A stretch of DNA of 64,000 bases from Colius striatus (Eukaryota > Chordata > Aves > Coliiformes > Coliidae), in the NCBI RefSeq assembly GCF_028858725.1, contig NC_084768.1, forward strand, positions 32,456,664 to 32,520,663. Direction: 5' to 3'. The notes beneath the pieces were generated by a model. It made no database searches. It had not been told where the DNA came from and worked only from the letters and a program-made list of their open reading frames with translations. Position numbers and translations under genes: made by a program. Shown piece by piece: positions 35,138-47,200 of the stretch. Each line of letters begins with the position of its first letter. Position 1 is the first letter of the stretch.

Positions 35138-38100
35138 AAATAACTGGAAAAAACCCTCTTTCCCTTATAAAAGTAGACCTTTATGTCAAAGCTTTTGGTG
35201 TTGAGTTGCATTTCCTTTAATGCATCATGGAGGAGATCACAAAGAAGTGGTTCTAAATCTAAGGGAAAAACAGCAGCAGTGGTATTTATGGAGGAAAAAG
35301 AGTTTCTTTTGGTGTAAGAAGCTAAAAAGCATAACCTCCAACCCAAAGCACATGATGTGGTTTATAATACATGAAAATAAGAATAAGAGCATATTCTCTT
35401 TTCTCTGAACTGCTGATGGCAGCACTATTTGTCTTTCCATTTGAACTACTTGTAGATAGAACATTTTTTCCTAAAATGTGAAAGACACTGAAAACTGAAG
35501 GCTGTGTAGTGATGTTCCAAGAAGAGCTTTTTCCTTAGCATTCATTTCCTGTGTCCCCCTTTTTCCCTCTGTGGTTATTTGTGTGTGTGTTCTTTTATCT
35601 ATTTGCATGAATTGTATTTTGTGGAGCAACTGCAGGGGATTCCTGAGGCTGGTCACGAAAGAGTTTCAGAGTAAGAAAAACTTACAGTGTTTAGAGAAAT
35701 GTGTTAGTGTTCCTTCCAATAGGCTCCTACTGTGTGGATCCTGGAAGTTTTAGGAAGTTGATGGCAATGCCTGCAACTCATGCATACACTGAATAGCAAA
35801 TTTCCCAGCTGAGCAGTAAGTTTTCCACAGAAGAGCGTGTGAAATTTGTCTCTGTGCAAAGCACTTTGGCTTTGGCAGGAATGGTAGATTTCATTCCTCT
35901 TTAGCAGCAAGAGTTTAAAGCTGCCTTGGGCTCCTGGGCACTTGCTGAATGTTCAGTTGGGAAGCACAAAGCTGCTCTCACTGTTACTGAACACTTCTGT
36001 GTGTTGTAAACCCAGATGTGGCAATGCAGGCTGTATTCACTTTCACTCCAGGCTCTTGACATTCCAGGTACTTGAGAGAGTCCCCTGAATAACGTAGACA
36101 TTTCTCTTTTGAGACACAGCAAGCAATTACAGCCAAGATAAAACTGGAAGTTCTTTATCACATATCAAGTTAGGCTTCCATAGCATTTAACCTTCAGTGA
36201 CCTTAAAGAATAGCTATGAAATTGTTACAGCTAATACAACTTGCTTATTATAAGATTGTGAAGAAATCACACATGACTTCTTGCTTGTTTTCATGTCCTA
36301 TTTCTCCTAATTAAATCCTGTCAGGATTTCCAGTTATTCACAATGGTTTGCTTTATAGCTATGTGCCAGAAAAGTGCTATTCCCAGTCAAGTCCAGTCAA
36401 GTCTGTCAGTCAAAGCATTGAACATGGCTGTCTGAGTTTTGGTTGCCTGAAAAGGGTCGGAGGGAGAAAGTGAAGCTTAAATGGCGTTATTATACATACA
36501 AACCCTGGTGAAAAGAAGCGAATGCCATTGCGTGACATGCAATCACTAGAACATGACATTTCATAAAGGAGAGTAAGAAAGTCAAAGGTCAAGGCAAATT
36601 TACAGAGAGTTCTCAAAAATGAAACAAATGTAATGAAGAGCGTTGTGCAGAATCGTCAGCTCACCCTTTATTCATCTGTGTAATCATCTGAAGCTTTAGC
36701 CTAAATAATCTCTTTCCAATCCTTTTGCTAACATAGAAAGCTGTGTTGTCACTGGTATTAAGATATGATGGTCTAGTAGGCACCAGTAAATAGTGCAGGT
36801 AAACTGGGGCATTCCTTTCCCCTCTGGGTAGTTAATGGATTGTTAAACACGCTGATTACTCTGCAGCCTTGAGATCAATTTCTGTTTGTTCTTGTAATCA
36901 TTCTGTACTACAGAACACCTGAGAATTTCTCCTCCTTCATGTTAAATGTGAAGATCTCCTAGTCATATTTTAAAATAAATAGTCTTCATTAATTTTCCAA
37001 TTAAGAAGTTGCATCTAAAAATAGTTTCAATTAATAAATGCAAAATGCAGGACACAGGGAAACATTTATTCCTAAATTATCTGAGATTTCAAATGCTTAA
37101 TAGAATATATTTGCTATGCACAAGCACATTTTGATGGCATAAACTACAGCAGCATCCACATGCTGACCTTGGAATTAGAATGAACATCTCTTTGTGCCAC
37201 AAAATTCAACATAGTCAAGAGGCCTGAAAGTTCAAGAAAAGCAAAGTCAGCAGCTGGCTCTTGGCACTGTAGCAGATGAATCAGTGTCATAAAATGCAGT
37301 CATAGATAATTTAAAGGCTGCTAGTTTTGCATCAAACGCTTTAGATCAGTAATACAGAATTATTAGAGAGTGCTTCTTTCCAGTGTGAGATAGTTCTAGG
37401 AAACTGAGGGTAAGATAATTGGCTCAACGTCTTTATGAATTCACCCTTGAGCATAGCCCTGGAAATTCCTGTGCCTTGATCCCGATGGCTTTGCAGATAC
37501 CAACTCGCAATACTACTTGATGCCCTGAACAGAAAAAGACATTAAAGAGGTAAAACTAATCTGAAGCTCATGAGCCTACCAGAATTTAACCAGATTTGAT
37601 GCTTAATCCACAGACACATTCAACACAGCATATGCAACATTCACACGTCTTCCCGATCTTTTAGAAAGTGAAGGCTGCACAGAAACATCTTGTTTCCCTT
37701 TAGGATGTCGTAGCTTCCAAGTGAAAGCCCTAGCAGTAGCTGCATGATTGTCTGACCCAGCGAGTAGTGATTTCATTCTGCAGGGAGAGAAGCTTGGACA
37801 GAAAACCATGTAGGCAAAGCATGTAACTGGAGCCAAGCTGTTGGAAGAGGTACTGATACTGGTTCCTTGTGGTGGAACTAGTACCCACACATGATGGAGT
37901 CAGAAATTAAGCCAATAGAGGCAAAATGTATCCAACTGAGAGAGTAATTAAACCATTATGAATTGGCATAAACATATAGTTCTGGGAAATTTCAGGAGGG
38001 ATCCTTGGCTAAGAAACATGTGAATGTTGAAAGTCAGACATTTCTCAAGCTAATTCAGCACAGACCTTCATGCTGCCTGACAGCAATTTCAAACATGCGT

Positions 38101-38547
38101 TTCTCAAGTTGCCTCTTATCACTAGAGAGTAACATGGTCCATGATAAAGAGTGTCACAGCTATGAAAGTCATTCTTGCTCAATTGTGTCTATCAGACAAC
38201 AGGGATTGGGGCTTTGATGCCTAGCCAAGAAATTGTCTTGAAGAGGAAATAAATCCCAGCAACTCTCATCTTTCTTACCCTTGCTTGTCTAGTAAAACTC
38301 ATCTGCCCATAGTTTTTATCACTTAGCTGCTTCTACTTTAGCATATTCCCTCCATGCAAGTGTCAACAAAGCCAGTAGTTAACATGATATTTAACTCAGT
38401 GGGGGTGGGGGAGAACGAAAGAAATTGTCTAAGTAAGGAAACAGCATGTTGTTGATTCAGGGTAGAGCATGTTCAGGAGATAAAGGAAAGATGTCAGGTC
38501 CTGAACAGACTTGCATTTGCCTTTAGGTGTGATTTGGTTTATTGGTA

Positions 38548-38570
38548 TACACACACACACACAAACACAT
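38548..38570 (+). repeat. (CA)n microsatellite
   Basis: About nine AC units with one interruption (ACAAACACA). Confidence 0.9.
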
Positions 38571-41174
38571 ATTTTCCTACTGCAAAATGTTTTCTTTTTG
38601 GATACTTGTCACTTTGGTTTGAAGGAGGTAAAAATCAGTTAATTCCTTCTTGTTTCTATTTGGAAGGTCATTTTCTAATAGAACTTCCAGTACTCTTCCA
38701 GAGAGGGAAAAGTGAAAATATCTAGATAAAAAAAGGTTTCCTTATGTTTCTTTAAGGTTTGGGGGTTTTAAGTAGTTAAAAGATTGGGCAATCCATGGAA
38801 TCCTCACCCATATGAAGGATTTAAAGTTATGATTCTTGAATTGCACAATATTAACTCATTTCATTCCTTTCTGGTATCTGTGTAATATTTCTACATGTTA
38901 GTCAGCCAGTCCACTGTGACACTGCAAGGACAACATTTATATAACACAGTGCAGCAAAAACACCATCCATACAATTGAAGTGTGAACCATTGTAAGAGAA
39001 TAAAACATACAGCCTCTGATAAACAGGCTGAGAGACAATCAATTAGCAGCAGCGCAATTAGCAGCATCCTGTCTAGGAGAATCCAAATTCTGCCATTGTT
39101 CCAGCTGGAATGCCCTGTTACAGGCCTTGCTCCCATCGTTCCCCTTTGCCTTTTTGGGTCCATAGGGACAAACATGTACCTCATGGCTGAGGGGCAGGAA
39201 AGAGGCAGGAAATAGGAAAGTGACTGATCTCCAATTTCCCACCTACAAGTGCCATGGAGAACTGCTGGTGAGTAATAGCAAAGCTTGCTCCAAAAGTTCT
39301 CAACAGTTTCACTTTTAGATTCAGCATCATGAAATAATACTTTTCCATTTATTTGAATTAGAAACAAGATTTGGAATTTCCACACCTTGTGTTTTTTTCC
39401 AGCAACAGGAGAATGGGATAAAAAGTGGGGACTTTTTTCTCTAGTGGCTTTTATTGGTGTTTTAGGTGAACTTCTTGTTCTTTCTGTGAAGTGAACCAGG
39501 CAATGCCTCTGAACTAGCTGGTGTTAGTCTAAGTTATCATATGTCTGTATTATTTTATGTGACATCTCTTGTGGATTCTGGATGCCTTCAGACCAGGCAA
39601 ATAGGAAGTGTCATAGGTGGGGAGCTGGTGTCTGAGAAATGCAATTAAGTAAATGCATTAGTTTTTATATACAAAATTTTACAAAGTCCAGAAAAGGGAA
39701 AGTAGATGATCAAACTTTCTGAAGTTGTTCCTGTTTTCCCCTTTTTTCAATACATGACAGGTTAGATGGGGAGTACAATTGTAAGGTGTCATGTGGGTTA
39801 CAGGGTAAGGCGTTGGTGTTCTTTTTGTAGCTTGGAACAAAGTTACAAACCCTCAAACAGACACAATCCTTTAAATAGATCTGCATGTAGATCTCATCCT
39901 TCCCATCCAGAGATGAAAATTATAGGGAGTCAGTGATGCTCTCCTCCCCCTCCTGGGGGCTATGCAGAGATTGTATTATTGTCAGGTGGTGAGAAAGAAG
40001 GTGGAGGGAGTCAGGGAAAGAAAAGTGCCAGGGAAGCTCTGGGAGCCAGAAAGCCAGTAGGCAGTGAGGAAGGAAAGATAGTACATAACCCATACAGGAG
40101 GCTATTGAGGTTGCTGAGAGCTGGAAATGTTGAGGCTGGAGGATTTTCATCTGCCCTGGAAGCCCTGCAGTCAGCAGTATTCATACACGTCCCACAGGTT
40201 CATCTTTTTTCAGTTTCTCGATCAAGATAGGGCCATAATAAATGTATTACCTTGGATGTGATGCCTGAAGGGATTCCTTCTTTGTTGAGGCAAATAAGTT
40301 TTCCCTCTGAAAACAGTTCTCATTTGAGTTACAGCACATGCCTCTTCATTTTATTCTTTAAGCATGATCATACAGTGGAAGTATCAGACCCTCTGTGTAG
40401 AGTGAAAGCTCTTCATCCCAGCTGCTTCCATAAAGCCTCAGGAGCTCTGTACAGGTTTTCTATACTTGGATATGCAACGTGCATCACAATGACATCTCTC
40501 ATGAGAGGGCGAGGGCTGCAGTTTGAATGGGGGACCAAGGTATGCACTTGCTGTGAGATCTGAGTCTGGAGAATTGTTGTTGCATCTCCTCACCTGAACA
40601 CCATTAGTAAGAAATCTGTTGTTTCTGTGTCAGGGCCCTGTATAGAAGTTATGATTCCAGCAACCCCCCCCAAATGATGGCTTTAGCTGCAGATGTTGGG
40701 ATGAAGTGCCATGGAGAGTTCTATTACTGACACAGGAATCACAGTGTCAAATCAGCTTCATTGCCTTTTACCTTTTCATTTTGTTTTAAATCTCTGCTGC
40801 CAAAAGAGCACAATTAGCTCCCTTCTGCACAGCTCCTTGGCCATCAATCAAAAACCAGTGGGGAAGGTTTTAAGAGACCAAATTCTGCGTGAGGTTTAGC
40901 CCTTCAGCTTTCCCTAGCAGCCTCCATGGGCCTGAGCAGCACATGAAATAGCAGGAGGAGGGTTAGAAGTGTGGGATAACCGGCATGTTGGATAGAGTGC
41001 ATTTTATACAAAGAATTCATTAAGAAATCAAGAAGTTGTTATCTCTTTTGCCTAAAGGAAATGGATTGAAGTTAATCATATAGGTATTTAGCACAGTTGT
41101 AGGAGGTAAAGCAAATGCTTAGAACAGTTCTGGAATTGTTTTCTTTTCCCACATTCCAGAAAAAGGCAGAAGTA

Positions 41175-41187
41175 AGTTTCAGTTTCC
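41175..41187 (-). promoter_or_regulatory. Consensus interferon-stimulated response element
   Basis: The + strand reads AGTTTCAGTTTCC, a complete match to the classical ISRE consensus AGTTTCNNTTTCC. It lies about 2.8 kb upstream of the inferred VCAM1 start. Mammalian VCAM1 is cytokine-inducible through IRF-1 as well as NF-kappaB, so a role is plausible but unproved. Confidence 0.45.
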
Positions 41188-42464
41188 TGAAGGGCATTTG
41201 TATTTTCTGATGCCAGGCCAAAAATGATGTGTTCAGTATTTCCAAACTCCCCTCCTGACACACAATTGTTTTATCTTTGTTTGTCCATCAGAGCCTGAGA
41301 AAAGGCTCTTTTGATTACTGGATATCTTTGAAAGCATGTATTTACCTCACAGTGCCCAATTCTGTTAATCTCTTTTGCCTTTAGCAATATTCTTGTAATA
41401 CTTGTCACATACCAGTTCTCATTACACTCTCCATGTGTTAGGATTTTCTTCCTCTGGGTTCTATAGTATTTTACCTCACTGTGAATTGAGATGCAGCCTT
41501 TATATTTATCCCCAGGGTCCTCTTCTGTGCCATTTGAATAAAAACACTAGATGGTCTCTTGAGGTCAGCTGCTAAAACTTGTCAGCTGATCTTGATTTGT
41601 TCTCAGACAGAACAGCCAGTTCTGACAATAAGAAAACTGGGCACCTATTTTCTAATTTGCAGCCTGATGTTGGGGTTTTAAAAATACACAGAAGGCTCAC
41701 ATTTGAAGTTGGGCAAAGGGCAAGTTTGAAGGGTATTTTTTTAGTGTTATTTCTTGGCAGATCTGTACTTCCTTTAGTAATATTTGTTGTCTAACCCTGC
41801 TCTTACCTATACTGTCTGAGTTAAATTTGTCCAACTCCAGTAAAGTTAATGGCAGCTGTCCAATTTAATTTACTGAGAGCTGAATCAGAGTTATTTCCTA
41901 TTTCATGTTATCTGATGAAGCACTTGATTCCCCTTCTTCCAGCATGCGGATATGGCCTGCTCTGTTGATATCTTCTGGTGTCTAGAAACAGATTTCCCAG
42001 AAACAGGGAAATTTTGACTCTTCTCCTTTCAGCTCAGCCTACGGTTATTTAAGCAGCCAAAGCAGGAGAGTTTCATTTCTTGCTGCTCTCTAACTATGAT
42101 TAAAAAGCATCTATTTGCAACTTAACTCAGAGAGTTAACAAAAGCCCTTTTCTGTGAAGTAAAATAACATTCTGTAGATAGCGTTACCTACTCTGGGTAG
42201 ATTTGGGGTTTCTGGATTTGATAACAGTATTTCTGACAGAGGACACAAGAGAATTTGTTTTCTCCCTCCTCCCCTAATAAAACCAATGATGGTGATCATA
42301 AAAATAATATCTTATGGGATAATCTACTGTGTCTGTTTCAGTGAAGTTCAGCTTTAGTGACTTTTTGAATAGGCATTGCTAAGTGCTTCAGCTTTCCCTG
42401 GCTTATTGTCTTTTGGGTCACTCTTGGGTTGTCAGCTCTTGGTGGTTTTTGTATTTCTGAATAA

Positions 42465-42517
42465 TGTTGTTGTTGTTGTCATAATTGCTATTATTGTTAT
42501 TACTATTATTATTATTT
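42465..42517 (+). repeat. Composite (TGT)n / (ATT)n microsatellite
   Basis: About five TGT units are followed by a run of ATT/TTATT-rich triplets. Confidence 0.9.
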
Positions 42518-43941
42518 TGAAGACATGCTTTCTGCCAGAGGACACAATTTTATCTTTCCACAATCATCACAGCCCTTTGATTTTCATGAGTTTAAGATCA
42601 TTGTATGAAAAGAAGATGGTTGATGCTTCTTATTTTACCTCATGTGTTTCTGCAGCAGCTTGTACTGCCCAGCTATCCTTTGATGAGGGTACAAATGCAA
42701 GGGCGGCTGCAGTCAGAGGTAAAACAGAAAACAATGGTTCCTGAGGAAGACCACGCTGCTTGTGGTCCAGCAGGAGCCTTGTGTCCTCTGGTACTCCTCT
42801 CACCTCATCATGGTATTTTGCAACTAGCTTTAGGGTATCAACCATAAAATCTGCTTGACTCAAAAAGTATTGTGTCCATGTCATACCAGATTTTCAGCAA
42901 TCAAATCTCACTGGTGTTCACAGTGCTGTTACTCCCACCTTTACTTTTCCAAGTTATTATTCACTTACTAGTTATCTGAAACTGCGCTGCTTACAAATAC
43001 ACTATACACTATAAAATACACTCTATGATGACAATATTTCACAGACATCAAATTACCAAACTGTTACATAGCAAATAATGGGCCAGAGTCATTTAAAAAC
43101 ACGTGTATTTTGGTTTGATTTTCTTACTCCTTTTATTTAGTGATTTATGAGCTCCTCTAATGGCTGAATAAATAAACAACTGAGGTGGGGAACCCTCAAC
43201 CCATTCTTTGCATTCGTAGTGTTTCCCAGATGAAAATTAAACACTGGAGATGTTATTTTTCGGTTTTCATAACATTGTTGCTACATTAGCCACTAACAGT
43301 TGCCCTCAGAAACATTCCAGACTGGATTCATTCACCTTCTAGAAAGCAAATGCTGAAAATAATCTGAGTTGATGGTGCTGTACAAGATGGAAGAGACCTG
43401 AGAGGCACGTCAGTAGCGTGATGCACACCAGCAGCATCTTGAAATGGGGATAATTTACAGATGTTTTTAAAGTGGGATGGGGAAAAATAGTTGATTCAGT
43501 TCACATGAGCAGCGTGAGCCTGATTCAAGCTGACCAAGTTGGATCTCCAGACTTCTGTTATCTGACTTAATTCTTCAGTTTTAGGGGTGAAAAAGGAAAG
43601 TGAGAGATGTCACTTTGTACGCTGGTAGGCCAGTGTTCAAAGGGAAAGCTGAGTTGGGTGAAGTTGTTTACAGAGCTGAGCATTGTTAGGAGTATTTCCA
43701 AGACTCAGCCCTACACATGTATTAATACTTGAAAGCAAACTAGAATATCGTTTCCATCAGCCATAAAGAGCCATTCAATGGCTTGGAATTACCCACGGGC
43801 CGCCATTGTATCAGTAGTTCTGAGGCTGGGACCTGGCTGGGTGTCTCCCCGCGCGGGTGCCGGTGCGGGCCGCGGCTCTGCGCTGCGCAGCCGGAGCGGC
43901 AGCAGGGGCGCTGCGCCCGGCCCGGCCCGGCCCGGCCCCGC

Positions 43942-43967
43942 GGGGCTTCCCCGGCCGGGGCTTTCCC
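43942..43967 (+). promoter_or_regulatory. VCAM1: Tandem NF-kappaB sites of the VCAM1 promoter
   Basis: Two sites fitting GGGRNWYYCC sit side by side: GGGGCTTCCC at 43942-43951 and GGGGCTTTCC at 43957-43966, with starts 15 bp apart. The human VCAM1 promoter also has two adjacent kappaB sites just upstream of its TATA box, and these are required for TNF/IL-1 induction. Order and spacing relative to the downstream C-rich element and the TATA-like box agree with that arrangement. Confidence 0.75.
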
Positions 43968-43995
43968 GCCCCTCCCCGCCCGCCGGAGCCGCGCG

Positions 43996-44001
43996 TTATA
44001 G
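43996..44001 (+). promoter_or_regulatory. VCAM1: TATA-like box
   Basis: TTATAG within GCGTTATAGCGG, about 30 bp downstream of the second kappaB site, as in the mammalian promoter. A start site about 25-30 bp downstream, near 44025, would give a 5' UTR of roughly 170 bases with no upstream ATG. The TATA match is weak on its own. Confidence 0.5.
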
Positions 44002-44198
44002 CGGCAGCCGCCGGGAGCGCGGCGCTGCTGCGGGCTGTGCTGGGACACGGGCCGGCCGCGGGGAGCTGCAGCTGCTCTGAGAGTCGGTCCGGAGCCGCTT
44101 TGCCGGGCTCTTGAGAGCTGCGGGATCTCCCTGTGCTGCCTCACAGGAAAGAGAGAGCGAGGCTTTTGAACTCATTTACCTGGTAGCAGCGCTTGCAG

Positions 44199-44265
44199 AT
44201 GTTAAAGCAGATGGGAGGAACAAGCCAAGAGGTGCTGCTGGTAGTTCTGTGTGTGTTAATGACTG
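44199..44265 (+). CDS. VCAM1: VCAM1 exon 1: signal peptide
   Basis: Encodes MLKQMGGTSQ followed by the hydrophobic core EVLLVVLCVLMT, ending in phase 1 before GTAAGT. It is the first ATG after the promoter and has a weak start context (C at -3, T at +4). A second in-frame ATG at 44211 has G at +4 and would still leave a working signal peptide. Cleavage is likely after A25 (VKA|FEME), which aligns with the human mature N-terminus. Confidence 0.9.
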
Positions 44266-47200
44266 GTAAGTTGGGGAGTGTTTGCTCTGTTTGGTTTTAA
44301 CTGTGTGAACTGAACTGTAATTTACTGTTTGATCTTCATTTCTTTCTGTTCCAGTTGCTTTTCCATTTCAGTGAATGCAGCCATCAAATAAGTACTTCTG
44401 CCAAAATGTCAGGAAGCTTTTTTTGATGTTCACTTCCAGCCTTTCTGTGCTCTGCAGTGACACAGTCTTTAGAGTTTGCTTAAAGACAGCCTAGGAGACA
44501 ACTGCAGTGTATCACTGCATCTTTGGTTTTTACTGTCATCCCCGACAGTATCAGTCAAGTTTGGCAGCAAATGTCCCGTTGAAAGTAATTCTGCAGTTGT
44601 CCTGCTATCTTACCTCCCCTCAAACATTACAAAGCTTTAGAAATATATCCACCTGACAAAAAAAAACGCAAAACCACAACAAAAAAGCTCCTTCTATTGT
44701 GCCAATGCAGTTGTTTTTACCAAAAGCATTGAGTTTGTGCTGTTTTATACATGAGAACTGTCTGTTACAGTCATCTGAGTCTGATTTCCCTTTGACAAAA
44801 ACAATGTTTATGGTGTATTTTGGAGATGTGAACCACTGTATGAGTGTCAGTGGTTTAACCTGCACGTTACCTTGCAGGTTTACTTTACAGTTACAGACTT
44901 GTGTCACAGTAGGACATGAGAAGAAATGGGAAAATAAACATTGAGAATGCTGCTGAATTTACATATGTTCTGTCTGTTGTAGTTAAAGCTTTTGAAATGG
45001 AGATCATACCTGCTAACAGAGTTGTTGCACAGATTGGAGGAACACTCACACTCACATGCAACACCACTGGCTGTGCATCACCGAGTTTTTCCTGGAGAAC
45101 ACAGATGGACAACCCCCTTGGAGGAACGGTGAATCACCACAGGACTTATTCTACCTTGACTATGAACCCAGTTAGCATTCAGAATTCTCATGATTATCTA
45201 TGTACTGTGTTCTGTGATGGGAAAAAGAAAGAGAAGAGCATCAAAGTTGAACTTTACTGTGAGTAAAAATGTAACATTTTCTTTATGTAGCAGATGTTTG
45301 TTAAAAAATCAGCAATTGGTTTTGGGTGTTGAGGTTGGCAGTTAACTCCCAACGCTAGAGTCATGAGTCTACTAGAGCTCAACATATGCTTCCTTGGAAG
45401 ATTCCTTTGTCTGGGGCTTTCTCAGCCTCTTTCTGCTTAGCTTTCTGCACTGAAGGTAATATTTGTGGATCTTCTTTATTCTTATTCTTGGTGATACTTG
45501 AAAGCCAAAATGTAAACTCCCCCAAACATTCCTAGAGCTAGGGGAATAAAAAAGCCAAGCTGTTGCAGTTTACAGGGGAATGATTTGTAAGTCTAAACCT
45601 ACCAGCACCGAAAACAGGCTACCACCAGTGCATGGATTGCTCTGGGTGCCTGTATTTAGGCAGCCCTTGCTGCACCATTTGTGTTTGTACTTGTACAATT
45701 GTTGAAGTGTGACTAATTCCTGTTAGTGTGTGACCCGTTGTCTTCATATCAAGATATGTCTTGGGATAAAGTTGATAGAACTTCACGTTCTGCATGCCTC
45801 TAAACTCAAAATGTTTGTCTGGGTCATGCTCTGATGTTGATCCTAGAACTCATCTCTGCTAGGCTAAAGAAATGGATTTTACTCTTGTAGCTTTCCCCAG
45901 TGACCCTGTCATTGAGATCAGCCCATCCTTAGCTGCTGGAGAGCCAGTCGTCGTCACCTGTACAGTTCCTGATGTGTATCCTTCTGATCGCCTGGAAGTA
46001 CTCCTGAAGAAAGAGGAACAAGTTCTTCTTGTCGAGGAGAACTTCAGTGATGCTGACAGCACAGAGACCAAGACTGTGAAATATTCCTTTCATCCCACGG
46101 CTGAAGATGTTGGGAAAGAAATTACCTGTGTGGCCAAGTTACCAATTGCTGAAATGGACTTTGAACCCAAGGAAAGAGTGACTTCTCAGAAACTCAACGC
46201 AAAGTGTAAGTACGCTGTGCTCTCCCATCAAGCGCTGCTTAATGTTAGGTTTCCTAGAATGGGCTCACAAAGGATGTGCCAGGAATCATTTATAACCTGC
46301 AGCTTTTATCTGTATTGTTTCTGTAGATAACCTGTTTCTGCAGATAACCTGTTGCATTCAGTTGAATTCTGCTGCGTTCAGTAGCAGTCACCGAGTCATT
46401 AAACAGCCGCTGTCGTTCATGACAGAAGTCCGGCGATGCTTTACCAACACCTCTCTCACTTTCACTGTGGCACTGGTGCCCTGTCAGAAAGCAAAGACTA
46501 GAGGAAAACCAGCAGCATGCAGACAAAGAGTCGCTTTTAAAATTGCCAGTGTATGCTTAGCAGTTCCAAGTTTATAGTCCTCAACAGGAGAGAGAAACGT
46601 AAGAGTGAAGAAAGAAGTACATATGTTGTCCAGCTTAGCTCTCAAAGCTGCAAGCTAAATGTTTTACTAAGTCTTGAAAAATTGCTCTGCTCTGCTGCTG
46701 GAATACACAGTCACTTTTTTTCTTGGTATTGTGTGAAATGTGCCTCTAGAGAAACCAGTGTTGAAGACGTCTATGTCATTCTGCATCAGTTTACCAACCT
46801 TCTCTCTCTCTTCTGCTCTGTTTCAGTTGGGCCACAAAATACCGTGATTATTGCGTCTCCAGGCAAGTCACTGATGGAAGGAGACCCTCTAAACCTCACT
46901 TGTGTGACTGAGAGTAATCCACCACCACAAATAGTTTGGAGAAAACAACTGTCTGACAAAAGCATCCAGCATCTGCTAGAAAACAGCGCCCTTTCTATTC
47001 CCCACGCTCGGTTCGCCGACTCAGGACTGTACATCTGTGAAGTAATTAACCTAGAAACTAATAAAACAGAGACAGCAGCTGTGGACATTGTTATACAAGG
47101 TACAAGTCTGCTTGAATTTAACTTGTATTATGCTGTACCCAATTGGCAGCTGCCCCTTGGTTTGGAGGATGCTGAAACACTGAAAATTAGGAAATTAAGG

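Larger units (their letters stand above)
35138..43780. other. Intergenic, upstream of VCAM1
   Basis: About 8.6 kb without a recognisable gene. It holds a (CA)n repeat, a composite TTG/ATT microsatellite and a consensus ISRE, listed separately. The block has no CR1 copies. This is where distal VCAM1 enhancers would be expected, though none can be proved. Confidence 0.5.
43830..44130. promoter_or_regulatory. VCAM1: CpG island at the VCAM1 promoter
   Basis: A sharp island of CG-dense sequence stands in an AT-rich background and spans the inferred core promoter and 5' UTR. It includes four tandem CCCGG units at 43916-43935. A possible GC box or Sp1-type site (CCCGCCCCTCCCCGCC) lies at 43965-43980, between the kappaB sites and the TATA-like box. 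Confidence 0.8.

Noticed and set aside
38891-39385. 164-codon minus-strand frame, one of the longest intergenic frames
   Set aside because: I recognise no motif or domain in it, and the composition is unlike the true exons nearby. At this length chance is possible in 64 kb.
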